Shown here: positions 55,193-61,952 of the stretch, piece after piece
Numbering within the stretch: the stretch's first letter is position 1
Layout of the letters: the number at the start of each line of letters is the position of its first letter
NCBI RefSeq assembly: GCF_030718205.1
Contig: NZ_JAUZQF010000010.1
Coordinates: forward strand, 1-64,000
Direction of reading: 5' to 3'
Source: Nonomuraea turcica
GTDB lineage: Bacteria > Actinomycetota > Actinomycetes > Streptosporangiales > Streptosporangiaceae
Length of the DNA stretch: 64,000 nucleotides
Notes under the pieces: generated by a model
What the model was told of the DNA's origin: nothing
What the model saw: the letters and a program-made list of their open reading frames with translations, nothing else
Databases searched by the model: none
Program-made: the position numbers and the translations under genes

Positions 55193-55282
55193 GAGAGCAT
55201 TTGGGGCCCCGGAGTGTGACACCGAGCGACGTACATCACATCACCGCGGGCGATGTCACACTCCCCGAGATGAGGGCTCTCT
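55193..55282. promoter_or_regulatory. Divergent ECF41-type promoter pair before DoxX copy 2
   Basis: Plus strand TGTCACA (55254-55260), 16 nt and CTCTCT (55277-55282), directed at DoxX. Minus strand TGTCACA (55221-55215), 16 nt and GCTCTC (55198-55193), directed leftward where only fragments remain. The dyad GGAGTGTGACA/TGTCACACTCC and a GACGTACATCACA core are shared with 2.2 kb. Confidence 0.68.
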
Positions 55283-55343
55283 CAGAGGAACAACCAGGTG
55301 CCGACGAGTCACGCCGCCACCAGACGATTTCCCTGGAGCTCTC

Positions 55344-55730
55344 ATGTCCACCGCCTACGTTGCCACCGCCCTGGTGACGATCGCCTTCAACACCTTCTCT
55401 GGCTTCGCCGCCATGACCCGCCTCAAGCCGATCATGCGAACCCTCGGTCCGGCGCTCGACCGGGCCGGAGTGCCGGAATCGTGGTTGGTCTTTCCCATCG
55501 GCGCGCTAAAGGCCGCGGGCGCTCTCGGGCTGGCGCTCGGCCTCCTCGGCGTACCGCTCATCGGTACGGCTGCCGCAGCCGGCCTCATCCTCTACTTCGT
55601 CTGCGCCCTCTACACCCACCTGCGCGTCTACGACTTCTCACCGCAGTTCTTCCTGGCGATCGTGTTCCTCGGACTGGCCGTGGGCACCCTGGCTCTGGAT
55701 CCCACACTGGTGCTGAACGTCGCCAAGTGA
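55344..55730 (+). CDS. DoxX-family membrane protein (copy 2)
   Basis: 128 aa from ATG 55344, with GGAGCTCTC upstream. Four membrane helices; about 90% identical to 1695-2081 and of the same length. A leader of about 60 nt follows the CTCTCT hexamer, as in copy 1. Promoter region and gene were duplicated together, in opposite orientation in the window. Confidence 0.9.
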   Translation: MSTAYVATALVTIAFNTFSGFAAMTRLKPIMRTLGPALDRAGVPESWLVFPIGALKAAGALGLALGLLGVPLIGTAAAAGLILYFVCALYTHLRVYDFSPQFFLAIVFLGLAVGTLALDPTLVLNVAK

Positions 55731-56354
55731 CAGCGCCCTGTGCCGTCGCCGTCCCGAGTGATACGCGCGGCTCCGGCCCTTCTCATCGCTAACGATTCTG
55801 CCTTCTACGATGATGATCGAGTCGGACCGCGATGGGGCCGGCGGATGACACCTCAAGCACACCCCATGCAGCCAAATTGCCGGGGGCGCGGCCCGCGCCC
55901 AGGCGAGCGGGAGCAGCGTCCCGACAGCCGCCCGGCCCGGGCCTATGCGTGGCTGCTTCAGCGACGCATCGGCCAAGGCCCGCGGGTGAGATGAGCAGTT
56001 CGCGACGGCTGGTGGCCCAGGCGGCGAATTGGCCTGATCAGCACACGAGCGGTGACCGTGGCACGGCCGGGTGGCGCCCGCCACCACGCCGACGACCCGG
56101 TAGCGGCCGACCCTGCGTCGGCGAGAATCGTCTCGGAGACGACCACCTCGCCGACGACGGCGGCGGGCGCCGCCGCACGCAGCCGGAGTAGGGCGAGCGC
56201 CGCCGACGCCCAGTCACCTGCATAGCGACGAATTCTGCGCCTGCCATGTCCATTGGGAAGCGAACGTCGGGGATGGCGGCGCGGACGCCCGGGATCTGGG
56301 GAAGCGTCCGGCCGCTCGTTTGATCGTGGCCGCCCTGAGCCCTCATATGGCGTC
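55731..56354. other. Decayed sequence, no supported gene
   Basis: Minus-strand stretches such as DVRFPMDMAGAEFVAMQ (near 56240) and AVVGEVVVSETILADAG (near 56130, other frame) look like broken coding sequence of an unrecognised protein. Confidence 0.3.
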
Positions 56355-56403
56355 GGTCACATTTACCTGGTGGATGTCACATTGGCGGCCGCGCGCATCC
56401 TCC
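56355..56403 (+). promoter_or_regulatory. ECF41-type promoter for secreted protein B
   Basis: GGTCACAT (56355-56362), 9 nt, TGTCACA at 56375-56381, 16 nt and TCCTCC (56398-56403). Same arrangement as at 35.7 kb. Confidence 0.6.
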
Positions 56404-56494
56404 TAGAACTGTGCCGAGCCGGGGTGGATCAAGCACCTCGATTCCACGGGTTGAGCTCGGCGTCAGATGACCCGACACTCCTGGAGGATGTTTC

Positions 56495-57490
56495 ATGCCG
56501 TCCCGCCCGCACAACAAGACGCTCAAGCATCGATCGCCGTCACGGCTGCTGTCGTTGACCGCGGCGCTGACCCTCGGCATGGCGGCCGTCTGGGGCGCCC
56601 CGGGCATGGCCGACCCAGTGGCCGCCGCACCCGGCAAGGGATCGAACGTGGATAAGTACCTGGGCGAGTGGAACTACGACCAGCCGGACCGCGAGAGCAT
56701 GAGGAACATCGCGGAAATCAGGTGTCCGGCCACGCGGCCCGGCTGTGAGAGCCCCGTTCCGGGAGCGCCGCCGGGCACAGCGATGCAGATACCCCAGATC
56801 GGCCGGATCGTGTTCACGAAACGTGCCGACGGAAGCGTCGTGGGGCGCACCGACCGAGGCTGCACCTGGCGGTTCACCGCGCAGCCGGACTCCCTCCAGC
56901 TCGATCCGCCGTCCCAGCACTGTGTCAATCGCGTGATCAACTCGGGCTACACCATCACCCGCTGGTCTGTGACCGTCTCGGGCCGACGCGAGAAAGAGAC
57001 CATCGAGGGCGTGAGCCACCAGCCAAACGGCGACTACGACTTCGTGCTGGAGCACGGGGCCCGCACCAAGGTCGGGACGGAGCCGTGGACCAAGGCGGCC
57101 AAGCGTTTCACGGGCCGGTGGGAGTACGTCCCGGCGGACCCGTCGCAGCTGACCAACATCGTCGTGTACCGGACACCGGCGCCGGACGGGTCGGTGAAGA
57201 TCAGCCGATCAGAGCAGCGCGGCCTCGTCGACATGACGGTGAAGCCGGATCGTACGATCGCTGCCCGGACCTCGGACGGGTGCCGATGGACCCTGGCGGC
57301 ACGCGGGAACACGGCCGAACTTGACCCGCCCGGACAGGTCTGCCGGCGCGCCGGTGCGACCGTAACCCTCGACTTTTGGCAGATGGCGAGCGACGGGAAA
57401 CGGCAGGCGTCGATCATGAATGGCACCGTGCGGCGCGACGGTCTCACAGCCGGCTTCCTGCTCAATGTGGGAGCCCTTACCAGGCGATGA
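56495..57490 (+). CDS. Secreted two-domain protein (copy B)
   Basis: 331 aa, about 93% identical to 35824-36819 and of the same length and orientation. Signal peptide with core LLSLTAALTLGMAAVWG. Two homologous halves, each with EWNY/RWEY, a GC(T/R)W strand and LDPP-x-C. GGAGGA lies 6 nt before the ATG. Substitutions between copies are mostly conservative or silent, so both appear to be under selection. Function unknown; the export signal and ECF41-type box suggest a role in envelope stress or extracellular defence (inference). Confidence 0.87.
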   Translation: MPSRPHNKTLKHRSPSRLLSLTAALTLGMAAVWGAPGMADPVAAAPGKGSNVDKYLGEWNYDQPDRESMRNIAEIRCPATRPGCESPVPGAPPGTAMQIPQIGRIVFTKRADGSVVGRTDRGCTWRFTAQPDSLQLDPPSQHCVNRVINSGYTITRWSVTVSGRREKETIEGVSHQPNGDYDFVLEHGARTKVGTEPWTKAAKRFTGRWEYVPADPSQLTNIVVYRTPAPDGSVKISRSEQRGLVDMTVKPDRTIAARTSDGCRWTLAARGNTAELDPPGQVCRRAGATVTLDFWQMASDGKRQASIMNGTVRRDGLTAGFLLNVGALTRR

Positions 57491-57710
57491 CACGGCAGCC
57501 TCAGCTCTTCGGCCTTCCTTTTGGTCCGGTCGATCACCAGCCGTCCGTTCTTCAGCTGGCAGATCCGCCGCTGGAGCGTGGAGTGGTCGCGCAACGCGCG
57601 CTCGGCACGGGCGTGGGCCTACGCCCTGCCGCGGGCCTTGACGCCCATCTCCCGCTTGGCTTCGCGCTCGCGCTGGGTCTTGATCCGCGCACGCTGGCGG
57701 CTGACTAATC
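57491..57710. other. Decayed sequence
   Basis: A minus-strand frame (ALRDHSTLQRRICQLKNGR near 57560) looks like a broken helical protein, perhaps from a mobile element. No gene supported. Confidence 0.3.
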
Positions 57711-57863
57711 CTGTTCGGGCCGGTCGGCGCCGGCAAGACCCACGCCGAACAAGCCTTCGGCCACCTGGCCATCCGTCACGGCGCCGAGGTCCGTTTCGCC
57801 AATACCAGCCGCGTCCTGGCCAACCTGGCCGACGGGCACGCCGACCGCACCTGGCACACATGA
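57711..57863 (+). pseudogene. IstB-type ATPase fragment (IS21 family)
   Basis: LFGPVGAGKTHAEQAFGHLA with a Walker A (GPVGAGKT), then RFANTSRVLANLADGHADRT and a stop. Only the Walker A part of the IS21 helper ATPase is left. Confidence 0.75.
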
Positions 57864-57970
57864 CGTTCCCCCGAAGTAGTGGATGATCGCCCCCGGACCC
57901 TCTTACCTAGAGTGATCTTTGCCACGCTTTGGAGGTACCTCGGGTCGCGGCAGCTCGCGAAGGCTTGCCG

Positions 57971-58004
57971 CATGCAATCAAATGCATATATCGTCGATTG
58001 CATG
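57971..58004. promoter_or_regulatory. Operator overlapping the toxin start codon
   Basis: CATGCAATC (57971-57979) and GATTGCATG (57996-58004) are perfect 9-bp inverted arms with a 16-nt centre that includes GCATATAT. The right arm contains ATG 58002. Confidence 0.6.
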
Positions 58005-58370
58005 ACGGGCCGCTGGCAGATCGAGCTCGAACCCGAGGTGCGGGATTGGCTGGAGCTGCTGCCGTTCAGGTTGTACCGGCGGGTGGAGGACAAGGCCGAC
58101 CGTCTGCTGGATGAGCCGACGACGCTCGGCGAGCCGTACTCGCGCCACCTGGGCGGCAAGCTACGCGAGCTGCGATTCGAGCTGGACGGCGAGGCCGTGC
58201 GCATCCCGTACTGGCTCGCGCCCGGGCGGCGGATCGTTCTGCTGACGGTGTTCCGTAAGACGAAGATGCGTGAAGCGTCGGAAGTAGAGCGTGCCCATCA
58301 GGCACAGAAAGTCTGCGAGGCCGAACACGGCCATGCTCAGCACACCTACGATCGGCGCAAGGAGAACTGA
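58002..58370 (+). CDS. HigB/RelE-type toxin
   Basis: 122 aa from ATG 58002; an in-frame ATG at 57972 is possible. The sequence WQIELEPEVRDWLELLP, RHLGGKLRELRFEL and RIVLLTVFRKTK follows the HigB/phage Gp49-like fold of mRNA-cleaving toxins, with the basic/aromatic C-terminal residues expected for activity. The stop overlaps the antitoxin start. The palindrome over the start codon is the likely autoregulatory site. Confidence 0.88.
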   Translation: MTGRWQIELEPEVRDWLELLPFRLYRRVEDKADRLLDEPTTLGEPYSRHLGGKLRELRFELDGEAVRIPYWLAPGRRIVLLTVFRKTKMREASEVERAHQAQKVCEAEHGHAQHTYDRRKEN

Positions 58371-58693
58371 TGAACCACAGCGCGTGGAAGACACGCCGAA
58401 CCCGGCAGCTTGCCGATGAGTCGGTGGAGTACGACCAGGAGTACGTCGACGCGCGGTTGGCCGGCGATCTCGGCCAGGCGGTCTACAACCGCCGGATCGA
58501 GCTTGGCCTGTCCCAGGCCGAACTGGCCGAGCGGGCCGGAATGACACAGCCTCAGGTCTCCCGGATGGAGGGCGGCGACACCGTACCCACGCTCCCGCTG
58601 CTGCGGCGCCTGGCGAAGGCCCTGGACGGTGTGTTGAACGTCGCCATCGACGAGGGTGACTCCCGCGTGACTTTCAGCCCGCACGCCGCGTAA
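58370..58693 (+). CDS. HigA-type XRE antitoxin
   Basis: 107 aa; ATG overlaps the toxin stop. The HTH at about residues 40-75 reads LGLSQAELAERAGMTQPQVS then RMEGGDTVPTL. The N-terminal 35 residues are charged and probably contact the toxin. Toxin-first order is typical of HigBA. It should bind the palindrome at 57971-58004. Confidence 0.9.
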   Translation: MNHSAWKTRRTRQLADESVEYDQEYVDARLAGDLGQAVYNRRIELGLSQAELAERAGMTQPQVSRMEGGDTVPTLPLLRRLAKALDGVLNVAIDEGDSRVTFSPHAA

Positions 58694-58864
58694 AACCCGA
58701 ACCCGGTTGTTGGGCTGGGGCGAGAGTTCGCTCCAGTTGGCAGGTGAGAGCGTACGAGCCGCTCCACAAGGCGGCTCGACTGCACAGGGCTTGATCACGT
58801 ACGGGAGACGTACAGATGCGGGCACGTACATAGCGTTCCCACAGGTCAAGAGCATGAATTCGTC
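58694..58864. other. Intergenic, no supported gene
   Basis: Nothing recognised between the antitoxin and the tRNA-like fragment. Confidence 0.35.
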
Positions 58865-58910
58865 CAGCCTCCGGAGCCGGGTGCGCAGGTTCGAATCCTA
58901 CAGTGGGCAC
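58865..58910 (+). other. 3' fragment of a tRNA-Arg(CCG)-like gene, possible attachment site
   Basis: CAGCCTCCGGAGCCG resembles an anticodon arm with CCG. GCAGGTTCGAATCCTAC resembles a T-arm with one mismatch, followed by GTGGGCAC. No 5' half precedes it, so it is not a working tRNA. Such 3' halves are commonly left as att sites of integrative elements. Confidence 0.5.
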
Positions 58911-59420
58911 TTGATCTTGACCGGTGTTTTTGCCGCTGGCTAGAGCGAGCATCGTACGAACGGGCGGGCCTCCAGTCTCACGGAGTCTCGCCACTGCTGT
59001 GGGCGGCCGACGCCGTGGTGAGCGCCACCTGGTGGCTCGACGGAGTGCCGACCTTGTCGCCTCGTCGGTGATCGAGCAAGCCATTGTGGTCACCAGCCTT
59101 CTCCACCTTGTACGGCTTGCGCCTGCAGGAGGCGTTCGGCGAACACCTCCTGCAGGCGGCCATCGCCATGATCTACGAGTCCATCCCCACCCCGGGGACA
59201 CAGCACCCGCGACGGCCCGAGGGCGCGCGCTTCGGCGAGGCGATCACCACCCGCTCCGCCGCCATGCTGAGCCGTCCCGGGATCCGAACCTGCCCGCGCG
59301 ATGCCGCCACCTGTCCGATGCAGACGTCGGGTCCGGTGACATTCAGCCCTTGGTCGTCCCACGCTTGGGCGAGCGATCCTGGGCCTACCGCATCACCGGC
59401 AGCGGGGAGGCGAATACACA
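58911..59420. other. Decayed sequence, no supported gene
   Basis: Open frames on both strands lack ribosome sites and recognisable motifs. Confidence 0.35.
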
Positions 59421-60050
59421 TCAGTGGTTCGCCCCGGCCAGCGGTTCGTCGGCGACTGCGTGGTGTGCCCACGTGACGATGCGGCTGGAGCGGGCGAACA
59501 GCCAGATCGCGAGCCAGCCGATTCCCACGGCCAGGGTAACGAGTCCGAAGTCCAGCGCCGCCTCGGGCACGAAGGCCCGCAGCGACACGGGTACGGCGCC
59601 GACGGCGTACAGGACCAGCGGAGTGGTGGGGACCTCGCGGGACCGGAGCATGGCCGCGACGAAGGCAAGGGTTCCCAAGAGGAACAGGATGGATGCCGCG
59701 GTCAGCGCGATGCCGAGCGTGCCGTCGAGGAGCGCACCAATCGTGTGGTTCGGGAGGTCGTTGAAGACGAGATTGATGACGAACTCCACGCCGACCAGCG
59801 CGGACAGGGCGAATGCGTTCAGCAGGAAGGCGACCAGGCCGAAGGTGCCGGCGCGGCGACCGAAGGCGAGGTAGAGGGCGGTGACAAGGGCCAGCGCCAG
59901 GATCTGGGCGAGCGGGGCGACCAGTTGGGTGAAGGCAGAGGTCGGGATGACCTCCGCGCGCTTGGCGGCATTGATGAGCAGGACGACGGCGCTTCCGCAG
60001 CCAGCGGCCGCGGCGATGCGATAGAGCGTCGCAGGGACGGGATGGGACAT
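59421..60050 (-). CDS. DUF4386-like membrane protein
   Basis: 209 aa from ATG 60050 with GGAGAAA upstream. Six to seven membrane helices starting near residues 8-28 (LYRIAAAAGCGSAVVLLINA). The spacing and the FVINLVFNDLP-type loop resemble the DUF4386 family. Four 16-bp repeats lie upstream in its leader region. It is the last gene of a membrane-protein series on the minus strand. Function unknown. Confidence 0.8.
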   Translation of the reverse strand: MSHPVPATLYRIAAAAGCGSAVVLLINAAKRAEVIPTSAFTQLVAPLAQILALALVTALYLAFGRRAGTFGLVAFLLNAFALSALVGVEFVINLVFNDLPNHTIGALLDGTLGIALTAASILFLLGTLAFVAAMLRSREVPTTPLVLYAVGAVPVSLRAFVPEAALDFGLVTLAVGIGWLAIWLFARSSRIVTWAHHAVADEPLAGANH

Positions 60051-60099
60051 GGCTTTCTCCAACGGTTTCGATGGTTGACGGCTCCCGGCCGGAGGCCAA

Positions 60100-60163
60100 G
60101 GGGCTGGTGGAACGAGGGGCTGGTGGAACGAGGGGCTGGTGGAACGAGGGGCTGGTGGAACGA
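60100..60163. repeat. Four perfect copies of a 16-bp tandem repeat
   Basis: Unit GGGGCTGGTGGAACGA at 60100, 60116, 60132 and 60148, with no mismatches. It lies between the stop at 60168 and the start at 60050 of the minus-strand genes, in the transcript leader of the second. Confidence 0.95.
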
Positions 60164-60167
60164 GGAC

Positions 60168-60407
60168 TCAGTCAGGTGCGTCGATGACCTCTACCGAGAT
60201 CAACGTGGCGCCAAGGTCGCGTACCTTGGCGAGCAGGCCGTGGAGTGCCGCTTGGTCGGGCACGAGACCGCGCAGGGTGGTCGTCCCGTCGTTCTCGTGG
60301 GTGAGGGTCAGATCGTCGAACCATGCGGTCCAGTGGTCGTCGAGGTGACCGTCGATCCGGAGCTCGTAGCGGGCGGGCGCCTGTCCTCTGCTGTCCTGGT
60401 CGCTCAT
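60168..60407 (-). CDS. Small conserved-looking soluble protein
   Basis: 79 aa from ATG 60407, which overlaps the previous stop (ATGA). It reads YELRIDGHLDDHWTAWFDDL, HENDGTTTLRG, DQAALHGLLAKVRDLG, LISVEVI. The alternating strands and helix look like a small ferredoxin-like alpha/beta fold often encoded near such membrane proteins in actinobacteria. No catalytic motif. Function unknown. Confidence 0.8.
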   Translation of the reverse strand: MSDQDSRGQAPARYELRIDGHLDDHWTAWFDDLTLTHENDGTTTLRGLVPDQAALHGLLAKVRDLGATLISVEVIDAPD

Positions 60408-61144
60408 CGGGACTTCACGACCGGATCTGCGGACCGGCGGGCCGGCTGCCGACGGATGAACCACTCGGCGACGGCAAGGTTGATCGTCCAGCCCGCGCCC
60501 TGCAGAAGGGCCTCGGTGAGGTCGCTCGCCCCGAGGATTGTCTCCCCGATGCCGAGGGTGAACACGTGGGTGCCGGCGCCCAGGGCGAGGGCGTAGGCGC
60601 GGGTCATCCACGCGCGGTGCCGGGCGACGTCGCGCCGCTTGATGGCGAGGACGCCGAGGACGAGGCTCGTGGCCATGCCCGATCCGGCCAGCAGCCGGAA
60701 CGCGAAGAGCAGGTCACCGCCTGCAGCGCGGGGATAGAACAGCGTCAACCACAGCGCGGACAGCGCAACGACCATGCCGGCGAGGACGACGAGGCGTCCG
60801 GAGGCCCGATGCCAGCCGACTCTGCGGCGGCGGAGCCCGGCGGAGAACTGGAAGGCGCCGAGGACGGCGTACACGATGACGCTGACGATGTGCGCGACCA
60901 GCGGCACGGGTGAGGGGTCGTTGACGCGGGAAGGCAGCAGATGCGGGCCGCCCGACAGTTCGACGAGTCGGGCCGAGCCGATTAGGACCGGGACCAGGCT
61001 GAGCGCGACCAGCGCGGCGGGTACCCGCCAGGTCGGCACGCGGCGCCGGACCGGCTGCAAAGACTGGGCCGGAGCTGCCTTCTTGCCAGAGGTCGGACCG
61101 TGCTCGGGTCGGTTTCCCGCGAAGGACCCGGTTCGGGACGTCAC
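60404..61144 (-). CDS. DUF2306-like membrane protein
   Basis: 246 aa from GTG 61144, which overlaps the preceding stop (GTGA). After a hydrophilic N-terminus of about 35 residues come about seven helices. The motif GWHRASGRLVVLAG (near 118) and RRDVARHRAWMTRAYALALGAG (His-x3-Met region, near 178, interrupted here) resemble DUF2306/DUF2243-type proteins with possible haem-ligand His residues. It is coupled on both sides, so part of one operon. Function unknown. Confidence 0.82.
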   Translation of the reverse strand: MTSRTGSFAGNRPEHGPTSGKKAAPAQSLQPVRRRVPTWRVPAALVALSLVPVLIGSARLVELSGGPHLLPSRVNDPSPVPLVAHIVSVIVYAVLGAFQFSAGLRRRRVGWHRASGRLVVLAGMVVALSALWLTLFYPRAAGGDLLFAFRLLAGSGMATSLVLGVLAIKRRDVARHRAWMTRAYALALGAGTHVFTLGIGETILGASDLTEALLQGAGWTINLAVAEWFIRRQPARRSADPVVKSR

Positions 61145-61830
61145 TCGACACCGGCCGCGTCGAGCCGCGCTCTGGGGTCGCTTTGCACGGACTGATGGGA
61201 GGTGCCACGCTGTTCGCGCCAGAGCGAGTACCCGAGGCCGGCCAGGGCCAGTCCGACGGGGAATGCGAGCAGCCGGTCGAGTGCGTGCGGGAGAAGAGGC
61301 ACCAGGAGTGTGGCCACAGCTCCGACCGCGAGCAGCAGGGCAGCCCACCGCGCGAGGATGCGGGCCCGGAAGAGCGCGACACCGAACAGCAGACCGCCGA
61401 GCAGGTAGCCGACCGCCGCCACCAGATTGGCCAGCGGCAGGGGCCCGACGCCGCCGGTGACGGCAGCTCCGGCGAAGGTCGCGAGGAAGTCATCGACATA
61501 CTGGGGCGCCTGATTCGCGAGCGGCGGCAGGACGAACACCTCGACGAAGGTGACCGCAATCGTGAGCACGAAACAGGCTCCGAACAGCAGGAACCCGACC
61601 AGGCCCAGCACGCCGGCCTCCGTCACCTGGCGCAGGTACAGCCCGGTGAGCCCGACCAGCAGCAGGACGGACATCGCCATGGTCAGGAGCGCGGTAACAG
61701 TCCAGGCGGTCGTTGTGACCGTTGCGACGTCCTCGTGGGGATGGATGAGCTGGATGAGGATGAACAGCAGCCCTGCCACCACGGCCGCCAGGCCGGCCGC
61801 ACAGGTGAGTCTGGTGGTGGTAACGGACAT
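61141..61830 (-). CDS. DUF4386-like multi-pass membrane protein
   Basis: 229 aa with about six to seven helices, the first at residues 9-28 (CAAGLAAVVAGLLFILIQLI). A HPHED segment follows helix 1, and the last 25 residues are hydrophilic. It is the first gene after the LAL regulator, 122 nt downstream, and coupled to the DUF2306-like gene by GTGA. Likely controlled by the LAL regulator. Confidence 0.82.
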   Translation of the reverse strand: MSVTTTRLTCAAGLAAVVAGLLFILIQLIHPHEDVATVTTTAWTVTALLTMAMSVLLLVGLTGLYLRQVTEAGVLGLVGFLLFGACFVLTIAVTFVEVFVLPPLANQAPQYVDDFLATFAGAAVTGGVGPLPLANLVAAVGYLLGGLLFGVALFRARILARWAALLLAVGAVATLLVPLLPHALDRLLAFPVGLALAGLGYSLWREQRGTSHQSVQSDPRARLDAAGVE

Positions 61831-61952
61831 GAAGCTTCCCTCGCTTCGAGTCGCCGTGGCCAGGTGCCGCGGATGACTCGGAATCTAGGAAGCAAGGTGG
61901 TGACCGGGCATCCCCACACGATGTGATTGACGTGGTGAGAGCGGCGGCAGGG

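Noticed and set aside
58865..58940. Functional tRNA gene
   Set aside because: The 5' acceptor strand and D-arm are absent and the T-stem has a mismatch.
60100..60163. Possible CRISPR array
   Set aside because: Units are 16 bp with no spacers, and there are no cas genes. It is a plain tandem repeat.
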